In this document: positions 35,586 to 41,346 of the stretch, one piece after another
How the letters are laid out: each line of letters opens with the position of its first letter
Position numbering within the stretch: the stretch's first letter is position 1
Assembly (NCBI GenBank): GCA_031285565.1
Contig: JAITVY010000034.1
Location: 1 to 41,346, forward strand
Direction of reading: 5' to 3'
Length of the DNA: 41,346 nucleotides
Source of the DNA: Tannerella sp.
Lineage (GTDB): Bacteria > Bacteroidota > Bacteroidia > Bacteroidales > Tannerellaceae
Notes under the pieces: generated by a model
Told to the model about the DNA's origin: nothing
The model's database searches: none
The model's input: only the letters and a program-made list of their open reading frames with translations
Translations under genes and position numbers: made by a program

Positions 35586-36197
35586 CTATTTATTCTTCAA
35601 CCCCTCTGCTTCCTGAATCAACTTTTGTGCCTGTTCTTCTTTCATCTGGGCGCGTTCCAGTTCTGCGGCTCGTTCGATTACTTTTTGCTCATATTCAACC
35701 ACATCTTTTCGGATATTGTTAATGATTTTGTTGTTGCGCTCATATATGAATAGATGTTCTATCGTATATAATCCGGCAGAATCAACACCATTATGCATTT
35801 TAATCAGGCGAAATTTCAAATCATTGTCGGTTAACCTCTTATTGGTTTCATATTGATAATAGTTCCCGAATGTCGAAATAATCAATGCCAGTACAAGACC
35901 GGCAATTATGATTGCATTTTTACTTGTGGTAAAGTCAAAAGTATACCGGTTGTTAATCGTTGTGGGCTGTTCCATTGTTTCCTTTAATTCAGAAATTTTT
36001 GCTTTCAATTGTTCCAGTTCCTGTGGATTAAAATCAATTTTGGGCTGGGGCTGATTACGTGATTCCAAAACCTGTTTCAACAAATGTCGATCTTCTTCGG
36101 ATAAGACATTTTGTTTGTTTTTCAGTATCGCTTTTACATCGGAAAGCATTTCCAGAATACTGTCCAGCGTTATATTCAAATCGTCTATATTTGCCAT
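35586..36197 (-). CDS. membrane-anchored coiled-coil protein of the mobilization module
   Basis: 203 residues. The N-terminus is helical (MANIDDLNITLDSILEMLSD) and predicted cytoplasmic. One transmembrane helix is at about 93-112 (NAIIIAGLVLALIISTFGNY). A long charged helix follows to the C-terminus (VVEYEQKVIERAAELERAQM and on). It starts 20 bases after mobA on the same strand; genes of this form often follow mobA in Bacteroidetes mobilizable elements and may link the relaxosome to the membrane. Function unproven. Confidence 0.8.
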   Translation of the reverse strand: MANIDDLNITLDSILEMLSDVKAILKNKQNVLSEEDRHLLKQVLESRNQPQPKIDFNPQELEQLKAKISELKETMEQPTTINNRYTFDFTTSKNAIIIAGLVLALIISTFGNYYQYETNKRLTDNDLKFRLIKMHNGVDSAGLYTIEHLFIYERNNKIINNIRKDVVEYEQKVIERAAELERAQMKEEQAQKLIQEAEGLKNK

Positions 36198-36217
36198 GTT
36201 ATTGTAAATTTAATAGT

Positions 36218-37165
36218 TTATAAACTTCGTCCACGCCTTTTATTCTTTTTGCGTTTCCGTCTTTGCATCTCATTAATAAATTGTTCTTCCTCCGGATTAG
36301 TGCTATTCGGATTTATATCAAACAGGCTAAAACCACCACTGATAAACGAGCCGGAAGACGCTGTTTTATGCGTAACTGCTGTTCTTTCATTAGAAAAATC
36401 CTGTTTGGTTATCTCCTTTGCCACGTTTTTAGCTTGTTCCTGATTGGCTGTAAGCCTGTTGTTTAACTTAGAATAGCTAAAATTCCTGTCTATATCAGAG
36501 CCTTTAAATGAGTAATCTCCCTTCTTAAAAGAGATTCCCTGCACTTCATCGGTTTTACCTTTATATTTGTTTACAATCGTTATTCCATGTTTGGAAAGTA
36601 TGCTTGCAAACTGCCTCCAATCTTTTGCCAGCTTCAATGCACTGTTTACCGCATGATAAATTTCATACTTCGTTTTGTCGGGATCTTTCAGGCTGTCAAG
36701 GTTTACTTTTTCCTTACCCTCCCCGAAGTGAAGCCCATATCGTTCTTTCAGCATCTTACAGACTTTTGTATTCCGGTACCGGTCATTTTTGTCGGAAATC
36801 GTTTTTCCGTCATTATCTACCCGGTTGAATACGATATGGCAGTGAGGATGTGATTTATCCGAATGACGTACAATAATATATTGTGTATTGGCAATCTTCA
36901 TTTCCTGCATATATTCTTTGGCTAGTTGCACCATAAACTCATCCGTCATTTTTGGCGCATCTTCTACGGCATAAGCCAACGGGATATGTCCGATTGATTT
37001 TGCCAGTTTTGGGTTCATCAGGCTTTGCATGTAAAAGCTGTTGATAATCGACTTTGTATCGCCTAAAAGTACGCCTTCGCTATCCAACAATTTGGAATAT
37101 TCTTTATCCAAGACATAAGAAATGCATCCTTTAAAACTTTTTCCTTTTATGATTTTTCCAATCAT
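36218..37165 (-). CDS. mobA: MobA-type relaxase (mobilization nickase)
   Basis: A 315-residue relaxase that nicks oriT and pilots the strand into the recipient. The ATG at 37165 (MIGKIIKGKSFKGCISYVL) is preferred over an upstream ATG at 37219 because the family starts there. Tyr17 in SYVLD is the likely nucleophile. The three-His metal motif is RHSDKSHPHCHIVFNRVD (His101, His108, His110). The C-terminal basic region (RRKRKKNKRRGRSL) probably binds DNA. It overlaps mobC by 35 bases. Close in layout to the Bacteroides Tn5520/BmgA-type systems. Confidence 0.92.
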   Translation of the reverse strand: MIGKIIKGKSFKGCISYVLDKEYSKLLDSEGVLLGDTKSIINSFYMQSLMNPKLAKSIGHIPLAYAVEDAPKMTDEFMVQLAKEYMQEMKIANTQYIIVRHSDKSHPHCHIVFNRVDNDGKTISDKNDRYRNTKVCKMLKERYGLHFGEGKEKVNLDSLKDPDKTKYEIYHAVNSALKLAKDWRQFASILSKHGITIVNKYKGKTDEVQGISFKKGDYSFKGSDIDRNFSYSKLNNRLTANQEQAKNVAKEITKQDFSNERTAVTHKTASSGSFISGGFSLFDINPNSTNPEEEQFINEMQRRKRKKNKRRGRSL

Positions 37166-37520
37166 CCGACAGTTTATTAATGATTTCTTTAATTGTAATA
37201 AGCAGGTTTTGCACATCATTTTGAAGGGAAATAAGCCGGTAAGTATGGGCTAATTTCACCAATTGATTCAGGTTATTTCCCATATTTGTCAAACTTTTGA
37301 GCACTGAAATATCTTCTTTTGTTACTATTTCTGTGACCTTTGCATAAAGAACAGCATCATGACAATATACCCCGATAGGCAGGTTTGCTTTCCTTGCCCT
37401 TAGTTTCAAGGCGGCATATTCCCTTTCGGAAAAACAGACACCAACGGTCTTGCTTTTTTTCTGAAAGGATTTCTTTTTAGGTCTGCCACCTTTATTTTTT
37501 GCAGGTATATTTTCCGGCAT
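37131..37520 (-). CDS. mobC: MobC-like relaxosome accessory protein
   Basis: A 129-residue DNA-binding mobilization protein. The N-terminus is basic (NKGGRPKKKSFQKKSKTVGV). A ribbon-helix-helix-like part follows (FSEREYAALKLRARKANLPI). The MobC signature LTNMGNNLNQLVKLAH is at about 76-91. It should bind oriT, probably the hairpin region immediately upstream at 37564-37713, and help MobA to nick. It overlaps the preferred mobA start. Confidence 0.9.
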   Translation of the reverse strand: MPENIPAKNKGGRPKKKSFQKKSKTVGVCFSEREYAALKLRARKANLPIGVYCHDAVLYAKVTEIVTKEDISVLKSLTNMGNNLNQLVKLAHTYRLISLQNDVQNLLITIKEIINKLSDDWKNHKRKKF

Positions 37521-37563
37521 GATTTGTTTTGATTTTTCTGTATCTCCTGTTCAGGACATTCTT

Positions 37564-37713
37564 AAAAAATTGCCGACCAACGGGAGCAATTTTTCTTTGG
37601 CCTCAAGCCAAAGCAAGGTGGTTTTCATGCAATGAAAACATAACCTTGCTTCGCTGAAAAGAACAGGATTGTTCCGTTGAGCGGAAAAGTCTAAACAGAT
37701 ACGGACTTTTTCC
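37564..37713. other. candidate origin of transfer (oriT) with clustered hairpins
   Basis: Between mobC and the DUF3408 gene are four inverted repeats in 150 bases. AAAAATTGC / GCAATTTTT: 37565-37573 and 37586-37594, 9 bp perfect. CTTTGGC / GCCAAAG: 37595-37601 and 37607-37613. A long hairpin 37613-37649: GCAAGGT..TTTTCAT with ATGAAAA..ACCTTGC. GGAAAAGTC / GACTTTTTCC: 37683-37691 and 37704-37713; the last may be the terminator of the DUF3408 gene. oriT normally lies just upstream of mobC/mobA, and such stacked repeats are typical of it. The nick site cannot be placed. Confidence 0.5.
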
Positions 37714-37721
37714 TTTAAGCG

Positions 37722-38246
37722 TTACAACTTTTTCCACATATCAACATCATCCTGATAGATTTCAAAATGATGCCGGACAAAATTTTCGATAAAACCCGAT
37801 ACGCTCATTTTCCGGCTTCCTAACTTGCGGACAAGATCATCTAACTTGTCACGTAATTCACAACTAAGAAAGACCGGTTTGCGGTTTTCAATGGTTGGTA
37901 CCTGCAAAAATGCCTCCCTGTATTCTTCCAAAGATTCTTTCCGTTGTTTACTGCTAATACGTTTTGATGCAGTGAGCACAATCTGCTCTCCGGATTTAGT
38001 TTGTTCGGTTTCTTTAAGCCCGCTTGTAACGTTAGTTTGATTCGTTTCAATACTGTCGACAGTATCTACATTTATTTTACTCTGCATATTAGGCAGATCA
38101 CCATCCATAAATTCCTTGATAGCCTGATCTATTCCTTTATCGACCAGTTTAGGACTTTTCGTTTTTACACTTACAGAAACAGGCAACCAATCTTCAGGTA
38201 CCACTTGTTTCTTTTCATTGCTGTCAATTAAATTTTTACTTGCCAT
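37722..38246 (-). CDS. DUF3408 protein of Bacteroidetes mobile elements
   Basis: 174 residues with a disordered, acidic N-terminal two thirds and a conserved C-terminal DUF3408 segment (RKPVFLSCELRDKLDDLVRK, LGSRKMSVSGFIENFVRHHF) that resembles a ribbon-helix-helix DNA-binding fold. DUF3408 proteins are encoded in the mobilization or conjugation regions of Bacteroides elements and are probably relaxosome or partition factors. It is the first minus-strand gene of the mob region, upstream of the oriT-like hairpins. Confidence 0.85.
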   Translation of the reverse strand: MASKNLIDSNEKKQVVPEDWLPVSVSVKTKSPKLVDKGIDQAIKEFMDGDLPNMQSKINVDTVDSIETNQTNVTSGLKETEQTKSGEQIVLTASKRISSKQRKESLEEYREAFLQVPTIENRKPVFLSCELRDKLDDLVRKLGSRKMSVSGFIENFVRHHFEIYQDDVDMWKKL

Positions 38247-38720
38247 AAAAATGTTTGTTTTAAAAATGAATACTATAGTTTTCCTGTATACAGTAAACCG
38301 TTTGTCGATAGCAAATAAACGACTATTATTCAGTACTATGAACAGACCGGATACATATGAATAACTTTGCTACATATTGCTATACTGTTACTTATCCGGA
38401 TTGTTCAAACTGCTGTGATTTGCTATTCTACAATCAGTAGGTATACTTATTTATTCGCCTATCATTCATAATTGCTATTTCAGAATAAGACAAGCAGGAC
38501 TTCGAAGCCACATGCTACCAAATCGAAGCCAAACACTGCCACCTGACTAAGAATTAGAACAAATAAAAGTATTGCCATTTATATTTGTCGGGAAGAATGC
38601 TCGCTGGTGAAAAATGATGACAATTGATGTCATCTATATTCACTTCGAAACATCTTAATTTAAAGCATAATACATTTGACAAAAAAGTAAAAACAACATA
38701 ACAACTAAATTTTATATCTT
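38247..38720. promoter_or_regulatory. divergent control region of the mobile element with short repeats
   Basis: No ORF. It contains a perfect palindrome CTGTATACAG (38284-38293) near the DUF3408 start, an inverted pair CCGGATA / TATCCGG (about 38348 and 38393), three TTGCTAT words (about 38378, 38418, 38471) and a direct repeat TCGAAGCCA (about 38502 and 38522). It also holds an ATGAC...GTCAT pair (about 38618-38634). Lying between the divergent mob and HTH genes, it may bind the HTH proteins encoded next to it. Confidence 0.4.
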
Positions 38721-39032
38721 ATGGAAATAGTAAACATTGAAGGAAAAACATTTGAGGCTATGCTCTCGAAATTTGAAACATTCGCTGCCCGTATGGAAGC
38801 CCTTTGCCGGCTACATGGTGATAAAGACATTAGCGAATGGATGGATAATCAGGAAGTATGCCTGCTACTGCAAATTTCTCCACGAACGTTGCAGACCCTA
38901 AGAGATAATGGAACATTGGCTTTTTCACGGATGAATCACAAAATTTATTACAAACCGGAAGATGTGAAAGCAATTATGCCATTAGTGGAAGACAAACGTA
39001 AACAAGCTGCCTATAAAGGAAAACAAATATAA
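38721..39032 (+). CDS. excisionase-like HTH protein 1
   Basis: 103 residues. The N-terminal 40 are helical. Residues about 42-90 form a MerR/excisionase-type winged HTH (DNQEVCLLLQISPRTLQTLR, DNGTLAFSRMNHKIYYKPED). Paired genes like this occur in most Bacteroides mobilizable and conjugative elements, where they act as excision factors or regulators of integration and mobilization genes. Followed 12 bases later by a second HTH gene. Confidence 0.85.
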   Translation: MEIVNIEGKTFEAMLSKFETFAARMEALCRLHGDKDISEWMDNQEVCLLLQISPRTLQTLRDNGTLAFSRMNHKIYYKPEDVKAIMPLVEDKRKQAAYKGKQI

Positions 39033-39044
39033 AACAGAAATCTT

Positions 39045-39344
39045 ATGAATAATCAATTAGTTACACAAGAAAATAATGAAAGAATAAAATCTTATTTTCT
39101 TTCATTGGAGCGTCTGGCCTCTATTTTGGAACATTTGTTATTGTCCCGAAAACCAACACTGAACGGGGAGAGTTTTTATACAGATGAGGAATTGTCGAAA
39201 AAGTTAAAAATCAGCCGCCGATGCCTGCAAGAATATCGAAACGAAAGGCGTATTCCTTATATCAAGTTGGGAGGTAAAATCCTGTATCGCTCTTCAGATA
39301 TAGAGAAACTGTTAGAGAAAGGGTATCAGGAAAACTGGAAATAA
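39045..39344 (+). CDS. excisionase-like HTH protein 2
   Basis: 99 residues with the same build as its neighbour: a helical N-terminus and an HTH at about 45-95 (FYTDEELSKKLKISRRCLQE, RRIPYIKLGGKILYRSSDIE). The pair likely forms one short transcript ending at the palindrome at 39405-39447. The two proteins differ enough that they probably have separate jobs, for example Xis plus regulator. Confidence 0.85.
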   Translation: MNNQLVTQENNERIKSYFLSLERLASILEHLLLSRKPTLNGESFYTDEELSKKLKISRRCLQEYRNERRIPYIKLGGKILYRSSDIEKLLEKGYQENWK

Positions 39345-39404
39345 ACCTCCTTATAATGATTATTCTTTGAATTGTTGCAAATTCTACGACAACCGGATAA
39401 TACC

Positions 39405-39447
39405 AAAATACCTTTGTGGTCGAAATTTTCGACCACAAAGGTATTTT
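39405..39447. terminator. perfect 21-bp palindrome, probable bidirectional terminator
   Basis: Two perfect 21-base arms (39405-39425 and 39427-39447) around a single T. The outer arms are A4 and T4, and further T-rich sequence follows on the plus strand. It lies between the convergent HTH and RhuM-Fic genes (61 and 73 bases from their stops), as expected for a two-way intrinsic terminator. The arm includes CCTTTGTGGTCGAA. Confidence 0.7.
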
Positions 39448-39520
39448 ATCTTTTAGAAGACAATTCTATTTCAGATTTTTATTCAAACCTATTTTTGACA
39501 ATATAGCATCTATTCTCATA

Positions 39521-40504
39521 TCAGTTATTCTTATTTATCAGGTTCACAATCACTTTTACCATTATGTCTTTTTCTTCCGTTCTGCTTTCGGCAATCATAA
39601 GTGTTAATGCCACTAAAGTGTTGTTTTCAATTAATTTTGCTCCGTCCTCTTTATACAGAATGCCATTCTTTTCCAAGAACCACAGAAAGAGGAATGCGCC
39701 AATCCGCTTGTTCCCGTCACTAAACGAGTGATTCTTTATAACTAAATACAATAACATCGAAGCTTTTTCTTCAATACTTGGATACAATTCTTTTCCATCG
39801 AAAGTCTGATATATCGTATTGATAGAACTTTTGAAAGATTCATCTTTCTCATTTCCAAACAATCCACCACTACCAAATTTTTGGCAAAGTACATCTATGG
39901 CTTCGACAGCCATTTCGTAAGTAGCCCGAAACGGCTCGATTGAAGTTATATAATCTATTTCAAGTGTTTGATAATCATACTTATCTAATGTATTAAGAGC
40001 ATATGTGTAATCTGTAATCACCTGCAATAATCCTGTAGCTTCATCGGCTGACAGCTCTTTTTGCTGAATAACGTTCGACAGTAACTTGACAGTTTGTCTC
40101 AGATCATTGTATTGCTGTAGCTTTATTCTTTCATTAATCGTATATCCTTTGACAAGATAATCTTTCAGTATCTTGTTTGCCCAGATACGAAATTGGGTCG
40201 CATTTTTAGAATTAACCCTATATCCGACAGAAAGTATTGCATCTAAATTATAAAATTTAGTTTGGTATTCTTGTTTCCCTTCATTACCCATATGTTCCAA
40301 AATGGAACATGTGCTATTCTCTTCCAATTCTCCTGATTTGTAGATATTGCTAAGATGCTTTGTAATAGCCGGTCGCTTTGTTCCAAACAACTCTGCAATT
40401 TGAGCTTGCGTCAACCAAACAGTATCTTCTTCCAATTTTACATCCAACCGGGTGTTCCCATCAGGACTTTGATATATAATAATTTCTCCTTTATTTTGTT
40501 TCAT
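39521..40504 (-). CDS. RhuM-Fic/Doc fusion protein
   Basis: 327 residues from the ATG at 40504; the frame extends upstream but only with a TTG. The N-terminal RhuM-type domain is at about 8-120 (WLTQAQIAELFGTKRPAITK, then YNLDAILSVGYRVNSKNATQ, FRIWANKILKDYLVKGY). The C-terminal Fic/Doc domain is at about 190-320, with the active motif HSFSDGNKRIGAF (His259, Asp263, Asn265, Lys266, Arg267). The GNKR form and absence of the second Arg make it more Doc-like than a standard AMP-transferase. Such proteins are widespread on mobile elements; the target is unknown and it may act as a solo toxin or regulator. Confidence 0.9.
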   Translation of the reverse strand: MKQNKGEIIIYQSPDGNTRLDVKLEEDTVWLTQAQIAELFGTKRPAITKHLSNIYKSGELEENSTCSILEHMGNEGKQEYQTKFYNLDAILSVGYRVNSKNATQFRIWANKILKDYLVKGYTINERIKLQQYNDLRQTVKLLSNVIQQKELSADEATGLLQVITDYTYALNTLDKYDYQTLEIDYITSIEPFRATYEMAVEAIDVLCQKFGSGGLFGNEKDESFKSSINTIYQTFDGKELYPSIEEKASMLLYLVIKNHSFSDGNKRIGAFLFLWFLEKNGILYKEDGAKLIENNTLVALTLMIAESRTEEKDIMVKVIVNLINKNN

Positions 40505-40576
40505 AATTTTTCTTTTTATCGTATATGTTTTTCTATTGGCTGTAGAATTATATATTGCTATTTTAATTCTCGCTTC

Positions 40577-40584
40577 CAAAGGTA
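40577..40584 (-). promoter_or_regulatory. promoter -7 box for the RhuM-Fic gene
   Basis: Minus-strand TACCTTTG, an exact TAnnTTTG match, about 73 bases upstream of the ATG at 40504. No good -33 element. It lies just after the integrase terminator, giving the gene its own transcription unit. Confidence 0.4.
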
Positions 40585-40615
40585 GTAAATGTTTGAAAAA
40601 CAGCCTTACATATAG

Positions 40616-40651
40616 GAAAAGCAATTCAGGAGTTATTCCGAATTGCTTTTC
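40616..40651 (-). terminator. intrinsic terminator of the integrase gene
   Basis: A perfect 12-bp inverted repeat (GAAAAGCAATTC / GAATTGCTTTTC) with a 12-base loop, 15 bases after the integrase stop on the minus strand and ending in TTTTCC. Confidence 0.7.
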
Positions 40652-40665
40652 ACATAATACTATTT

Positions 40666-41346
40666 CTACTTTTTGTTCAAACCTATTTTCGACAATACAG
40701 CATCCACATTATCCATATCTTCTGCAATACTCTGGTCGAGTATCCGGGCATAATGTTGTGTCATGCGGGTAGAGGAGTGGCCGAGCATTTTAGCCACATT
40801 TTCCATGGATACTTTGTTAGCAAGGGCAACTGAGGTCGAAAATGAATGTCGGGCAACATGACTCGTCAAACGCTTGTTAATACCGCATAAATCAGCGAGT
40901 TCTTTGAGGTAGGCGTTCATCTTTTGATTGGTAGGAACTGGTAAAAGCTGTCCTCGTAATTGGCATTCTCTATCATCTTTATATTTCTCTAAAATATCCT
41001 GAGGGATTTGTAGGAGAGGGATATTACACATATTATTCGTTTTTTCGCGTGGTTTACGAATCCACATGCGGCCATTGTTATCTTTTGTAATATGTTCCTG
41101 CCGAAGTCCTTTTACATCAACGAACGCTAAACCGGAAAAAGCGCAGAACACAAAAACGTCTCTGATCTGTGATAGACGTTTGACTGAAAGCTGTTTGTTG
41201 ATAAGCGCTCCCAACTCTTCCATGGTCAAGAAATCAACATGAACTTCATCTAAACGGAATCTGACACTGGCGAAAGGGTCTTTTTGCATCCAATCATTAG
41301 CAAGAGCGATGCGAACGACTTTCTTGAATATTTTCAGATGTTTGAT
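40666..41346 (-). CDS. tyrosine site-specific integrase, C-terminal part (5' end outside the window)
   Basis: About 226 residues are visible; the frame stays open to the window edge (IKHLKIFKKVVRIALANDWM before the first internal Met at 41289), so the N-terminus is missing. The catalytic domain matches Bacteroides element integrases: VFCAFSGLAFVDVKGLRQEH (an Ala replaces the classic Arg of GLR, as in several Bacteroidetes integrases), HVARHSFSTSVAL (H-x-x-R), and MLGHSSTRMTQHYARI with the Tyr nucleophile. It should integrate and excise the element at an attachment site to the right of the window. Confidence 0.92.
   Translation of the reverse strand: MKHLKIFKKVVRIALANDWMQKDPFASVRFRLDEVHVDFLTMEELGALINKQLSVKRLSQIRDVFVFCAFSGLAFVDVKGLRQEHITKDNNGRMWIRKPREKTNNMCNIPLLQIPQDILEKYKDDRECQLRGQLLPVPTNQKMNAYLKELADLCGINKRLTSHVARHSFSTSVALANKVSMENVAKMLGHSSTRMTQHYARILDQSIAEDMDNVDAVLSKIGLNKK

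Larger units (their letters stand above)
17241..41346. mobile_element. putative integrative mobilizable element carrying a defence island (right end outside the window)
   Basis: Inferred unit: a tyrosine integrase at the right edge, RhuM-Fic, two excisionase-like HTH genes, a DUF3408 gene, an oriT-like region, mobC, mobA, a membrane protein and a symE-like gene, then the type I RM/RADAR operon as cargo. There are relaxase genes but no conjugation (tra) genes in view, so transfer would depend on a helper. The left limit is a guess at the gene-poor 17.2-17.65 kb zone. The mobilization module alone (34.7-41.3 kb) is the secure part. Confidence 0.45.

Noticed and set aside
36111..36853. Plus-strand ORFs of 67-110 codons across the mob genes
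   Set aside because: Shadows opposite mobA and the membrane-protein gene; the minus-strand proteins have clear motifs.

Overview
The window looks like chromosome from a gut-type member of the Bacteroidales (Bacteroides/Parabacteroides relatives). The evidence is an ECF sigma/FecR/SusC/SusD locus, lipoproteins with Bacteroidetes-type signal peptides, promoters resembling the Bacteroides TTTG-N19-21-TAnnTTTG consensus, and a Bacteroides-type mobilizable element with its integrase. Species cannot be called from the sequence alone.

Layout. (1) 1-15.1 kb, core-like DNA: the N-terminus of an IS630 transposase cut by the window edge, an OmpA-family lipoprotein, a small lipoprotein, then a compact polysaccharide-utilization locus (ECF sigma, FecR anti-sigma, SusC, SusD, a secreted FAD-dependent oxidoreductase, a GH88/GH105 unsaturated glucuronyl/galacturonyl hydrolase). 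A DUF418 membrane protein and a SWIM zinc-finger protein follow on the other strand. (2) 15.08-17.2 kb: a hipBA toxin-antitoxin pair, an unknown 118-aa gene, and the scar of a second hipBA copy that lost most of its length by deletion between short matching sequences. (3) 17.65-34.3 kb: about 16 kb of tightly packed minus-strand genes, read in the order truncated XRE regulator, hsdM, hsdS, hsdR, YgjP-like metallopeptidase, rdrA, rdrB, PD-(D/E)XK/DUF5655 protein, AlbA/Schlafen-type ATP-binding protein, 139-aa protein. This is a compound anti-phage operon in which a complete RADAR system (RdrA ATPase plus RdrB adenosine deaminase) sits directly downstream of a type I restriction-modification system. 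(4) 34.7-41.35 kb: mobilization and integration genes: a structured RNA and SymE-like protein, a membrane coiled-coil protein, MobA relaxase, MobC, a hairpin-rich oriT candidate, a DUF3408 protein, two excisionase-like HTH proteins, a RhuM-Fic/Doc protein and a tyrosine integrase running off the right edge.

How it fits together. The defence operon and the mobilization module probably form one integrative mobilizable element. The integrase lies at its right end and the left end lies somewhere in the gene-poor 17.2-17.65 kb stretch. The methylase/specificity/nuclease set would protect host DNA and cut foreign DNA. RADAR would act as a second layer, using nucleotide or RNA deamination when restriction fails. 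The two downstream genes are candidates for accessory factors. In the PUL, a likely cis-antisense RNA sits opposite the susC leader, as described for other Bacteroides PULs.

The most notable observations are the RADAR/type I RM co-operon with extra genes, the extra C-terminal domain on HsdS, the promoter-to-terminator structured RNA in front of symE, the DonS-like antisense RNA, the hipBA deletion scar, and two apparently fresh lesions: a nonsense codon in the XRE gene and a one-base frame loss at the end of the Schlafen-like gene.
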